Made by a program: the position numbers and the translations under genes. A stretch of DNA of 64,000 nucleotides. Source: Cynocephalus volans (Eukaryota > Chordata > Mammalia > Dermoptera > Cynocephalidae). The stretch spans positions 47,653,095 through 47,717,094 of the forward strand of contig NC_084464.1 of assembly GCF_027409185.1 (NCBI RefSeq), given 5' to 3'. Of the stretch, positions 22,373 through 33,945 are shown piece after piece. Every line of letters begins with the position of its first letter. The first letter of the stretch is position 1. Under the pieces are notes generated by a model. That model did not search any database and was not told the DNA's origin. It worked only from the letters and a program-made list of their open reading frames with translations.

Positions 22373-24472
22373 GTATATATGTATGTGTATATGTATAATC
22401 TCTCTATAAATATGATTATTGGCCCCAACTCTTTACTCTTCCCTGCATCCACACCTTTGCAATGGCTTCATGAGAGAGGCAGAAGTGACAGTGTGCTATT
22501 CCCAGCCTAGGCCTCAGGAGGCTTGGTGACTTTCTACTTGCCCCTTTCACCTGTGCCATCTCCATGAAAGGAGTTTTCCCTCGGTGGCGCTGCCCCTTCA
22601 AACTGAGTCTCAGAAAGAATGCAAAGCAAAAGACACCAAAATGTCAATAGTGCTAATAGGCTAGAATTAGTTTTTTTGTTTTTTTATTAGCAGTGTGTCT
22701 GGGTAACCAAACGAATTCGAGATTCTTTAAGCCTATCTTTCGCAAATTTTCTAAATGAGCATAAATTATTTCATTATAAAAATAAAATAAATAAAAATTT
22801 AAAAAATAAAATAAATAAACAAGCTACTAAGAAATGAAATCATTGATTCTATTTGGGATTATACCATGAGTAATACATACTTGTTTCTCCCAGGACATGC
22901 ATTTATCAGCGGGTCTTGCACACAGTGGTTGGGTAATAGATATTTGTTGAATGAAAAAAGGGACTCCCTTAACTCTTAACTCCCTTAACTCCCAGCTCTC
23001 CTGGCTTCCACCATGAGTCCCCTTCATTCTAATCTTTTCTCTCCCTTGGAAGACCAGCTTCCTCCTGTTCTAAACCACTCCAGTTTCTCCTTCCACCTCT
23101 AATTTCTCCTTCTTCCCTAACTTTCTTCTTTGCAATTCTCTCTTCTTTTCTTTCTCCACAACTCTAAATTTTTCTTCCTGTGTTTCTTTCCTTTTCTTCT
23201 TTCTTCTTTTTTCTCTTTAATTTGGTATTGCCCCCACTTCTTTCTTCTTTCCTGTCCCCTTCTCCTTTTATGGGATTACTCCCCCAAGCTAGCCATAATA
23301 AATAATTATTTATTATATTTATGGAAAATTATTATTTACAGAAATTTTATTTCCTGTTTTTAGTGTTTAAAATAATTTTTAAATGTAATGTCTATATTTG
23401 TTCTTAATTTTAAGAACTATTTTAAGAGTACATTAAGAGCTAGATTAAGTTGCTTTTTAATTATGTGTGAATTTTTTTTGACTTTTTAGTGGCTCAGTGG
23501 TTCTAAGTAAAAAAGTTTCACTACCCTTATTTTCTAAGGAAAAGAAATACCCTCCAGTGGTCTTCAAATCTTGAAAATTATGCTTATTTGGACAGACAAT
23601 ATTTACACACAAAAATAAGGTCATGTTTAGGAAGCTTTTGGAGCCCAGGCCAAATCTACTTCCTGACCCACTTTTTCATATGTATTTCTGTACAAGTAGA
23701 ACAGGTTACAATGGCTTTATGGACAAACTTGAAAGAGAAAATAAATCACAACTATGGGCCGGTCACTAATCCTCTTTGGGCCTTAGATTCCTTCTTAAGT
23801 GAAAAACCTGGCAGTGATGATTTCTAAGTCCCTTTCTACATTTGGCATTTCATGACTAGATCCCAAACAATGAAATTTTTAAAAGAGGAACATTAAGCCT
23901 GGAGGGTAATTTTCTAAGAAATCCTAGAATTTTAAAGCTCTCACTCACATAACCTGAAATAACTTCATCTCTTTGAGCCTTGATTTCTACATCTGGGATA
24001 TGGAACTAATAAGGTCAGTCTTGCCAGGCTGCTGGGAGAATTAGAGCTAGTTCCTGCCTAACATGTGGAAGACACTCAACAAATGGTAGCTATCATTTGG
24101 TCCAAACTTCCTCATTTTTAGACAAAAGTAAATGAGACTAGAGAGGTAATGACTGACCCAAGGGTGACTAGGATACTTAACAGATGCCAAATCTCCCTGA
24201 TTCCTACCTAGGCTTCTCTCACCTGGCTCTTTCTCAAAGTTAGTTTCTAAGTATATGGTTTCCACCCCAAGGCTGAGTATTCACTAATTTTCAGCATCTT
24301 GGGGGCCTACTTTCACTTATAATTAATAAAAAACAAGAGAGATTAACCCAAGTTACTGGCTAAACATAAATGTTAAGTGCTATAGAAATTGAAAGCAAGA
24401 AGAGGAACTTTCTGAAATTACTCTTGTCAATCTTGTTCATATGTTGCTATCATATGATTTATTAAAAACCAG
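22373..24472. other. Intron-like stretch with MIR fragments and a long pyrimidine-rich tract
   Basis: 23020-23275 on the + strand is almost entirely C and T (ctccttcttccctaactttc type). 23740-23840 and 23940-24100 look like MIR in + orientation, and 24090-24220 like MIR in - orientation. No exon is supported. Confidence 0.5.
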
Positions 24473-24623
24473 GGGCTGGCCCGTTAGCTCAGTTGGTTAT
24501 AAAGCTCGTTGTTGTAACACCAAGGTCAAGGGTTCAGATCCTTGTACCAGCCAACCACCGAAAAAATTTTTTTAATAAAATAAATATATAATATATATAT
24601 ATATATATTATATATATATATAT
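24473..24623 (+). mobile_element. CYN-type SINE monomer followed by an (AT)n microsatellite
   Basis: The tRNA-Ile-like unit (ggctggcccgttagctcag ... ggttcagatccttgtacc) ends in an A/T-rich tail that has expanded into a TA dinucleotide run at about 24585-24623. Microsatellite growth from a SINE tail is common. Confidence 0.85.
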
Positions 24624-24973
24624 CAAAGAGCACCCGAGGAAGAAATAAGCTAGCAGTTCCTAACAATTCCTTCCAGATCCCCCCTAGGACGTTGACGTTG
24701 TGCACACGAGTTTGTATGGCAACCTTTTAAAAATAAGAATTTATGAGGTCAATTACTCAGTGTACCATAAAAAAATGCACTAAAGAGGACACATAAGGTA
24801 GAAAACCAAATATCCCCTTAAGAAGCAATGTTTAATTCTCTTTAAAACAATAAGTTGCCTTCAGTGACTATGGATAAAAGGAGAAAATATTGAAAATATT
24901 TTGTCACTGTAACATGTTTTTATTTTCATTCAAGCTGCATAACAAATATTAAGGAACCTAGTATATTTTCATA

Positions 24974-25309
24974 TACTGTCATCCCTTTGTTCCAGGAAAA
25001 CAATCCCCTACCCCCGACCCCTGCCATGGACACCAAAATCCGCGGATGGTCAAGTCCATTATATAAAATGGTATGATATATGCATATATCTATGCACATT
25101 CTCCCTCCTGTGTACTTTAAATCATCTCTAGATTATTTACAATACCTAATACAATGCCTACACATCACTTCATTCACGTAGATTCAACGTAGCACTTGGT
25201 GAGCTGCAAGCAAATTCAAGTTTTGCTCTTTGGGACCTTGTGGAATATTTTTTTCTGAATATTTTCATTCTGCATTGGCTGAATCCAGAGATGAGGAGGG
25301 ATGACTGTG
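24974..25309. mobile_element. MER2/Tigger-type DNA transposon copy
   Basis: Shows MER2 hallmarks: actgtcatcccttt at the left, caaaatccgcggatggtcaa, gtccattatataaaatgg, ttaaatcatctctagattat, and a right end gaggagggatgactgt that is the inverted complement of the left end. A mid-section deletion relative to the family is likely. Confidence 0.8.
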
Positions 25310-26930
25310 CAAACAACTTAGGCTTGACATTAAGGAGCACAATTTTACCTCACAAAAAAGTGCTTCGGTGCTCCTTTTAGAGATTATACTAGTTTGGATG
25401 GGAGGTGTGTATAATATTAATATTAATAGTACTAAATTTCTCTAGTGTTTTGAGGTTATAAAATACTTTGCATACATTTTGGTTATTTTTTTCTTCTTCA
25501 TAACAATCTCACAGCAAAGGTAAGTCAGTTATGATCTTACAGATTAGGAAACCTATTTGTGTGACTCATTCAGTGGTGAAATGTCTTCAAACAGAGGTCA
25601 TCTGACTCTTTTCCCAATATTTTTTTCACCACATCATACTACCTTATAAATATGCTATCACTTCATATGTTTTATGCTTCATTTTTTATGTACCTTGTAT
25701 ATTCACAAACATTGACTTATTCCCAAGTAGGTATCACAATTCCGAATAAGCAAGGAGAAAGTTTTGTCTGGGCTCATGGTTAAGAAGCAGAAGAAATCTT
25801 TCTGAATTTACCTAGTTCCCATTATTTATCTTATTATGTGTTTGTTTTCCATTATGAAGTTTCTCAGCGTGGAGATAGGGAGCCAGGACACATGCTTTGA
25901 TAAACAGACTTTGAATGTTTTCAGTTATTGAAAGTTTGGGGAAAGGAGGAGGTATGATTTGAACAAGAGGAAAGAATTTCATAGTTTTCTGTGGTGGCTC
26001 AGTAGGTCACTGGAACCTATTTTGCAAGCCTAATGTTCACTGGCTCAAATCCCGGTTTGAAGAGTGTGTATTTGGGGGGCTATTTGTTTTCTTTTTCAAG
26101 TGCAGTCTATATAAAACTTACATGAGGTTAAAAAAAACAAAAAAAAACCTTCCCAGCATTCTCAGTATTGGATTCAAGAGTGAGAGCTGTGTGTTCACAA
26201 ACAAGTGGCCATGTGAGCCATCAGAGTCTGCTGGTAAACTGGTAACAGGAGTAAAGAGAGGTAAACATATTATCAGTTTACATCCAGCCTCTGCTGAAGC
26301 CCGGGGTAACACACTCCTACTTCCCCTGACTCACCCATGCTGACTCCCCGCAGGACTTCTATTTACAGAGGATTATTTGGTTCCTGAATCTCAAGCTGAG
26401 CATTCTGTGTACTTTTAAAAAGTCATACAGTTCTGGAGTGAATTGTCCTGGCACGTGGGTGGGAAAAGGAGGGTGCTTATATCTTCATCCAAATTTCAAG
26501 AGATGTTTATAAATTACTCCCCGGGCCATTATTGGAAACTAACCTCCATATCCTTCATCATTCCAGTTTACCTTTTCTCTGACACTCAAAATACACTCTA
26601 CTACCTACTTGTCCCTTACCTTTTCAAAAAAAGAAAGAATATCTAAATAGAATTGCAAAATTGTATTACAATGTGAAATATCTTTCAAAGGATTTGGTTT
26701 TTATTAAAGCATTTATTTTTCTTTTTAAGTAATTTAATCTTAACACTGTCCCAGAAAAGCAAATGGATACATTTACAAATAGTTTGGTGTGGAGAAAATA
26801 TATTTCAGCTCTTGGGTAGGAATGACATCTCCCTCCAAACTTTTTCTTTTAAAGTCTTTTCATTATAAAATGAAACAGAAAACCATACAAAAGAAATGTT
26901 GGCCTTAATAAATTATTCTAAGGCAATTAC
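25310..26930. other. Intron-like stretch with MIR-like fragment
   Basis: 25430-25560 resembles MIR in - orientation (cataacaatctcacagcaaa, acagattaggaaacc). The rest holds short random open frames only. Confidence 0.45.
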
Positions 26931-27700
26931 ACTTGAAACATCCACAAAGTCATAAAACAGAACTTCACTACCCAGCCTAGATGCCCCTTCTATGTGTTCC
27001 GTGTTCCTTCTCAATCATAACTACCCCCCACCCATAAGTACCCGTTATCCTGACTTTTATAGTAATCGCTTTCACTTCCTTCTTTCTTTAACGGTTTTAT
27101 CACACAAATGTGCACTCCTAGATAGTCTCCTCTGCCATGCACACACTTTCAAAAAAATTTGATATATCTTTTAAATGCATTTTTTTTTACTTCACAATTT
27201 ATCTCTTGAAGAACAGAGACCTTTTGGCTAGGAGAGTTTCCCAGAGTCAGGACTTTAGAGAGTGCATGCTCTTGGTACAGTTCAACATGTTCTTTTGTTC
27301 TCTGTTTCCTATAAATTGGCATCTGTGTTTTGAGGCCGAACTGGACTTAGGTTTGATCCCTGTGGCAGCATTTTAGATGGTGATGTGGTCTTCCCTCAGG
27401 AGGCACATATTGCCCAGTTCTCTTTTTATGATTTCAGGAGGTGTTGAGTATAATCTATTCATTCACATAGGTTTGCAAAAATTGAAATATTCTATCATTT
27501 CTTCTTAATAGTGGGATGCTTTTATATAGATTCACTTCCACTTATCTCTTATTTGGTTACCCAAATATCCACACTTAACTTTTTAAAGTTCCTTTAGAGC
27601 AGAAATCTTGCAATCATCATCTTCATAGCCCTTTTGGGGTTCTATACCTTTGGTATGTGGCTAGATGTTGAATTTGCAGATGAAACATTCCCTATAAATG
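26931..27700 (-). repeat. L1M 3' region, reverse orientation
   Basis: Text such as acccgttatcctgactttta, ggagagtttcccagagtcag, gttcaacatgttcttttgtt and aggaggcacatattgcccag matches the antisense of an old L1M 3' region. No coding potential. Confidence 0.6.
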
Positions 27701-30639
27701 AGATTAAAAGGTACACTGAAGTCATACATAAAGCAGAAATATATTAATAAAGTTTTGATAGCAAATTGCAGCCACTAGAAACTAATAATTCTTGATTCTC
27801 TGGCTGATTATGTATTCAAGGTACAGTTTTTGGTTTTCTGCTGGTCGTTAGCCTTTGTAACTTCCATGAAGAGATTATTAATAAAAGATGAACAGATGGA
27901 ACTGAAGTAAAAAGATTCTTGTGAATCTGTTTTAGATCAACATGCAGGGTCCCCCCTTCTCTACTGGCCCCCCAAAGTCAGAAGTTAAATAATTATTTAC
28001 ATGCATATTTTAGTACAATTTTGGACTTCCAAATGAAGGTAATGATTTTTCAAAAAGTCTTATTTGATATGTCTACAGTGATCTAGCGATCATATAACCT
28101 AAAGCATTTAGTTAAAAAATTTTTTAGTAAATTTAATTACATTGAGAGAATTCAAAACTCTTGGGATTTTGATTTTTATATTTACTACAAATGTAGTTTT
28201 TTATATGATGATTGATAATAGCTATTATTTTATGAATATTTTCATTTTAAGATAGTATCAAACAAATATTTTGGTGTTAACAGCTGAAAGCATTCAAGAT
28301 GCCTCCTGGAAGTGCTGAGGTATTCACCTGGAAGCAGTTAGTTGGAATTGTCATATGCTCAGTGGATGGCAAGAAAGAAGTTTGGGGTCAGATGACCTGG
28401 GTTCTCAGCTCACAAGCACCGCTTAACAGTTTAATGACAAAGTAAACACTTTGTTTATGTCTTGTTTTCCTAATGTGTAAATCTGAGTAATAAAATCTAT
28501 CTCCCATGGTTGTTTAGAAGTTTAAATGATGTAAAATATTAGGAAGAGTGCTTTGTAATATTTACTGGTAGCAGATGTTGTAGTTAAGGAGATGTAGTTA
28601 AGGAGACTTAAATAACCCACTTAATCAGATGCCCTTTGAATTGGGCATCACTACACCTGAAAACTGCAGATCTGCCAATTTGACATTAGAAAGGGTTTCA
28701 GCTTCAGCTACAAATACATCTCAGAGATTCAGGGTTCTGAAATATCTTAAGTTAGAAATGAAATGATAAAAATCAACATACACCTGTGCTTTCTGTGAAT
28801 ATTCCTTTCTTATACCTCATCTGCTTGATATCTACCCCCAAAAAGTACCAGGTCTGATATGCTGTTCATTATATGAAATTTAAGCAAAAAATAGAACCAT
28901 TTAGTCTTAACTATTAATGAAAAGACATGTTATCATGTACTTATTTTGGGTGATGGGTAACAGTCATTTATTACTGTATATCTTTCTGTATGCTTTTAAA
29001 TTTCCAAAATAAAACTAATTTTTCAAAAAAAGGAAAAAAAAAAAGAAAAAAGACACAGTGGTTAGCCTGATTCTCCAACCTTTGGGCCAGATTTTTATAT
29101 ATCACAAGTCTGCAGAAAGAAATCTTTCCAGAAAGGAAGAATTTATTTCAATAATTGTCTTGCAGGAATATCAAAAGGTTTTTTCTTCTTTTGACTTGAA
29201 CGCCATAACATTGTACTTTATAGAAGTGGAAATAAAGGCATTAATTTGAACAATCTTCTAGGCTACTTTGATGGTAAAGTTTAGATCATATAACACTTAT
29301 TCAGATTGGTTTATATTTATTTATATTACTGAACACTGTGGCAGAAACAATGCAAATCTTTTTTCACATTTCTTTTCCCCAGCACACAGGAAGTTACACC
29401 TCACAGCCTTCTTAGAGTCAGTCACACAGGGGCTTGTGACTAGTTCAGGTCAGTTAAATGTCAGCAAAAGTAAAAAGCCACTTAGGGAGGAAGCAAAGAA
29501 AAGCTCTTGCAGGAATCTCTAATAACTCTTCTGCCATCCCTAATGTGCTGGGAAGGCAGAGCCAGAGATGGAAGCAGATGGTAATACTTAGTCACCACAG
29601 AGTAGTGAGCTGCTCCAGAGAGTCACCTGACTGACAGGTGACTAGCGCAGCATCATAACCTAGCACGTCCTGACTCAGATAAACAGGGTACTGTACTGCA
29701 TACTTTACAATCACTATAAATGAAATAGAAGAGTAGAAATGGGAAAGACCTTCTAGGACTCTAAGACCAAAGTATAACATAACATTCATATTTTCAGTTT
29801 CGAAAATTAAAGTTGTTGACCTTGATAAAGCGACTTTGCTATACAAATATCCCTCAAGCATTTGCAACTTTTTAGAATGAGTCAAACTATTTTCTCACAT
29901 TCCTTCCATTTCAAATGCAATCCTAATCTTTCGCCCCTTAATAGTTTTTAGACTCTCTTGTAAGGAAAAAGAAAATTGATTCAGAATTTAAGAAATCATG
30001 CCATTATTAGTTTATATGGCTTTGAACAATTTAAAAGTGGAATAGTTTGCATAATCAGTACAGTTAGTATAATTAGTATAATTAGTATAGTTATAATTAG
30101 TATAATTTTTAAAAGTTCAAAAGCCACTAGAACCATGACAGTAAGAACTTATGCTAATTTCTTTCCTTCTAGATTTTCCAGCATTCGTTTTTACAGGACA
30201 TGGGTCATACATAGATGTTTTTGAGTGCTGAAATATTTCACTCATATCGCAACCAGTTTTGCAATAATTTGCTTCCAATTGATTTAAAATCTGTAATTCG
30301 ACTTTGCAATAGCAAAAAGTTTCATGAAACTCAAGGTTTGAGAAAAATGTGGAGTTTTTTTCTTCTTTTGGCCAGAAAACATATCCAGATAGAGAGTTCC
30401 AGGCAAAATGTGTTTAGGGGACGCCAATATTCTTACTACCTCTGCCCCCCCCCCCGCCACCCCCCCCGACCCCCCGCAATGTATGGGGAGATCGGGCTCC
30501 GCATTTTTCTGTAAGCATTAACTGTCCTGGGGCTGCGCGAGCTTATTTTACAATTCAGAAAACTACCATTGTTTCCGTCTTAGACCTTTAATAACTGAAA
30601 GACAGCATCCGCAGCTGAGAAGCTGACTCTACCCTGGTT
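27701..30639. other. Intron-like stretch with MIR/L1M remnants and short tandem repeats
   Basis: 28340-28530 resembles MIR (+). 28900-29050 looks like an L1M 3' end followed by A-rich sequence. 30058-30112 carries a tandem array based on agtataatt. Runs of C at 30445-30475 mark the approach to the CpG island. No exon is supported. Confidence 0.45.
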
Positions 30640-31090
30640 CGGTCTGCTGTGGAGCGGAAGAAGAAAGGGCAACGCCCACCAGCAGCGCGGCCTTCCCAGC
30701 GTGCCCCGCGCGGGGGGGGGGGGACTCTTAATGTGAAGCGCCGGGTGACTCAGCCGCGTGGCCGCGCCGGCCTTGGCTAGGGGCGCGCGGCTGCTGCAAG
30801 GCCGGTCTCCGCGGCGGCTTTTGGCTGCGCGGCCTACGCGCGCCTCCCGGGCGGATTCCGTCCCCGAGCGCTAGAACGCGGCAGGTAGGGACGAGTAAGT
30901 GGCGGCCTGGGCCGGGCTCGGGCTCGAAGACCCGGCAGGGCGAGGGTGGCGGCTGCCGAGCGTTGCCTTTGTGTCTGGGGTGGGGGGGCGGGGCACAAAG
31001 GCAACACTTTGTCCTCCTCGGGACGCCTCTCAAGCGGACGCCGTGGTGGCCCGGACCCATCGGTCGGAAGGTCACGTGACTGAACGCGGA
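30640..31090 (+). promoter_or_regulatory. CpG island: probable KCTD20 (and divergent PXT1) promoter and first exon
   Basis: Very CpG-dense sequence (gtgccccgcgcggg, ggccgcgccggccttgg, ggcctacgcgcgcctcccgg). A good + strand donor gcggcag|gtaggg is present at 30884/30885, which would end a non-coding KCTD20 first exon. Likely regulatory sites: TGACTCAGC at 30746-30754 (AP-1/NRF2 antioxidant-type) and GTCACGTGAC at 31071-31080 (palindromic E-box, USF/TFEB type). A 12-G run occupies 30712-30723. PXT1 would run leftward from here; my memory of a small head-to-head overlap in human supports a bidirectional promoter. The exact start sites cannot be fixed from sequence. Confidence 0.7.
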
Positions 31091-31142
31091 GCGTGGAGTG
31101 TGTCTGCTGATAGATGACGGGCGACCGTTTTTGGTTTTTACT

Positions 31143-31236
31143 TTTGTTTTATTTATTCTTTCGGCGGCTCTGGGACCTCGACCCTTGACCCTGCTGTTCT
31201 AACACCTTGCCCCGACCAGCTGAGCCAGCTGCTAGC
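31143..31236 (-). mobile_element. Old CYN-type SINE monomer at the edge of the CpG island
   Basis: Reverse orientation shows ctggctcagctggtcggg, gtgttagaacagcagggtca, agggtcgaggtcccag and an A-rich AATAAATAAAAC-like tail. It is more diverged than most copies in the window. Confidence 0.65.
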
Positions 31237-31794
31237 CCCAGGACGGGCGCCTGTTTTCGTGCTGAGGGTAAAGTCTAATGATCGGGGGAGGGAGGTCACC
31301 TTCTGCCCGAATAGCAAACACGGTCCCGGAGCCAGCTCAGTGTACCTCGGCTGCTTCCTGCCGGCCTTTGGTTTATCCAGCCAGAAGAGAAATGACGGCA
31401 ACCCCGAGTGGTTAATGGCAAAATATTTGCAGACGCGTTTTTTTCTGGCAGTTAATTGAATTCATTAAAAATCATGTAGTTGGGCGGACTTGCTCCTAAA
31501 CTCTGTCTGGAGCAGCTAGTGCATCTTGCTCGTCTTTTCACCTCTGCTTCGAAGTATTCCTTCCCTGCCACCCCCAAATTACTAGCTTTCATCGGTGGCT
31601 CGGTCTGAGTGAAAAAGAGCTGGGAAGAGCCTTAACCGGTAATTTTTTTTAAAGATAAAACCTTTTGTAGCAGACATTGTCTTCAGGTTTACAAGCCAGC
31701 CCAGTTATGCACTGTGAGCAACCTTTATTTTGGAATTTGTGATTCTTTCTGAAAATTCCTGAGTTGAAGCGATTTGTTTTTAAACAAGAATCCA
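31237..31794. other. KCTD20 intron 1, downstream of CpG island
   Basis: GC content falls away from the CpG island. No exon or named repeat seen. Confidence 0.4.
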
Positions 31795-31886
31795 GGCTGG
31801 CCGGTTTGCTCAGTTGGTTAGAGCTCTGTGTTATGACACCAAGGTCAAGGTTTCGCATCCCCTTACCAGCCTTAAAGAAAAAAAAT
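31795..31886 (+). mobile_element. CYN-type SINE monomer
   Basis: ggctggccggtttgctcag, gttggttagagctctgtgtt, ggtttcgcatccccttacca and an A8 tail give a complete tRNA-Ile-like monomer. Confidence 0.85.
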
Positions 31887-33601
31887 CTAGTGAACAAACA
31901 GGCTAAACAAGGCTGCGAAGGAACTGTTTAACCTGCTTATGAAAATACCTTTCCAAGTCCATTAATTGTGCCCCCGTTCTCGGTTAAACCACTGTCTGCA
32001 ACTGTTAGCTGGGAAATTGAGGTGCTTTCTAATGGCCCCCAAAACAAAGTATTGTAGTAATAAGTCGGATAGGATGAATACAGAGTCTGAGAACTTCACC
32101 CTCAACTCCCGTAACTCCTTCAGCTCCCTCTCAAACGTCAGGTTGCTCCTTCCTAATGAGATTGCAGTACCCTAGCACCCTCCCAGAAATTTGATTCTAG
32201 AGATCGGTGATCGGTCTCTGAGTCTGTATTTTAAGCTAGCATCCTCTCCCTTGGTCTGTTACTGCTGACCCAGGGACCACACTTTAAGAAACACCATCAC
32301 TGGGCTGGGCTGGGAATTTTTGAAACTGTCCAACTCCTTTATCCCTTTGAGTTATTCCTCCCCTGCCCCCAACAAGTCATAGGCCAAGAAACTCTTACTC
32401 CAGGGGTAGGAAATTATTTTCATGCATATGCTGATATTGCCTCTGTGGTTTAGATAGCCAGTGCCCGATTAATCTGCCCAGTTTCCTTCTGCGGGCTGCT
32501 TCCTGTATCATCAAAGCTTAAGCAATGCTATTAGTCCAAATCTGTTTCCTCCCAGCTCACGCAGTGTCCCTCCCCGTAGAACCAGGGCAGCCAATGCCAT
32601 CTAATTCCCATGGCCTTGAGCCCTCAGATTCTCTGGTATTTAGCAGTACCTGTAGCATTTATGAGGGAATTTCAGTTCAGCTGAACATTAATTCAGTCAC
32701 CAGATATCCAAGTAATACATAAGCACTGTGGTTGGTCATTTTATCGACAACATGGCACAGAGTTGTGTTGCTCCCTTGAGGCAAAAATGAGGGCTGGATA
32801 ACCTACACTGCTGCCAAAAGCTTTTTCTATTTCTTAGTCTCCGTTCAAATAGATTTGTAGAGGTAAGGTTAAAGTTGGGCCATGTGTTCTTTTTTCCTGT
32901 CTTTGGTGTCTTTTTGATGTCTGATTTGTCTTTTTAATTGATCGTTTTCTTTTGATTCACAAAATGTCTTTCCTTCTGTATCCCTGGGCTTCCTGATTGT
33001 TGTGTCTCTCTCTGGCCCCCAGTCTAACTGTGCCCTTCCTTGGCTAACTGGAGTAAAAAGTTTAGGGGAATTGTTTGAACACTGAATGATTTCTAGTTGG
33101 AAGACCCAGAGTCATGGAAATATGAGGCTTAGAGATATAAGAGAACTTATTACAAATTTATCTAGTGCAGTCCTCTCATCTTTCAGATAAAGAATCTGAG
33201 ATGGCAGAGTGAGGACCCTTGACTCCTAGCTCAGTGTTCTTCCAACCAAATCTTCTCAAGAAACATGTTTCAAAAATGGAAAAGGTCTAGAGAAATTAAA
33301 TTATAAGTAGATGAAGAGAATGGAGAGACTAAAAGAGCAGTATTATCTGGAAAAATGGAGATTGAAGGAGAATATGATCTAACCATATAAATTATGAAGA
33401 GTGGGAGTACTAAAATAAGCAACTCTTTGAAGCTTGAAATAAGTAGTGAACAGACAAGTAAGAGCAAGCAAATAGCTATCTTGTAAAACTCAAGACATAT
33501 TATGAGCTCAAAATTTTATAAAGATGCAATAAAGGTTTAGATAAATACTTTGGTGATTTTTTTATTAGATTTTAGATGCTCGAGCAATGTCCAGAATCTT
33601 T
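31887..33601. other. KCTD20 intron 1 stretch
   Basis: 32255-32305 resembles one end of an MER5-type DNA transposon (cccagggaccacactttaag). The rest is unassigned intron sequence. Confidence 0.4.
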
Positions 33602-33804
33602 TGAAGTTGTCATTTTTTTTTTTTTTCTTTTTTTTAAAGATGACCGGTAAGGGGATCTTAACCCTTGACTTGGTGTTGTCAGCACCACGCTCAGCCAGTG
33701 AGCGAACCGGCCATCCGTATATGGGATCCGAACCCGGGGCCTTGGCGTTATCAGCACCGCACTCTACCGAGTGAGCCACGGGCCGGCCCTGAAGTTGTCA
33801 TTTT
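33602..33804 (-). mobile_element. CYN-type SINE dimer, nearly intact, 15-bp TSD
   Basis: Reverse orientation contains both tRNA-like units with conserved A and B boxes (gggccggcccgtggctcact, ggttcggatcccatatacgg, ggttaagatccccttaccgg) and an A-rich tail of about 25 nt. The direct repeat tgaagttgtcatttt occurs at 33602-33616 and 33790-33804. It is one of the least diverged copies here. Confidence 0.93.
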
Positions 33805-33877
33805 AAGTATACTGTTGTCCTTACCAAAAGTTATTATGTATCTGTGATAAAATATAGGATATCTAACTACTAATCTG

Positions 33878-33945
33878 ATTCAGTATATTTCTTTTTTTTC
33901 TTTTTTTTTGTCTGCTGGCCAGTGCAGGATAATTCAATATATTTC
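33878..33945 (-). mobile_element. Extremely 5'-truncated CYN-type SINE (3' tip plus tail) with TSD
   Basis: Between attcagtatatttc (33878-33891) and attcaatatatttc (33932-33945) lie only a poly(T) tract and gtctgctggccagtgcagga, the reverse complement of the SINE 3' end. This is a short retroposed remnant with its own target-site duplication. Confidence 0.65.

Noticed and set aside
25985..26060. tRNA-like segment (gtggctcagtaggtcactgg ... ggctcaaatcccggtttg)
   Set aside because: It resembles a tRNA-derived SINE head but lacks a tail, a duplication and clear family match; too weak to call.
30055..30112. CRISPR-like array from the agtataatt repeats
   Set aside because: The repeats are about 9-bp simple tandem units without spacers, in a mammalian genome.
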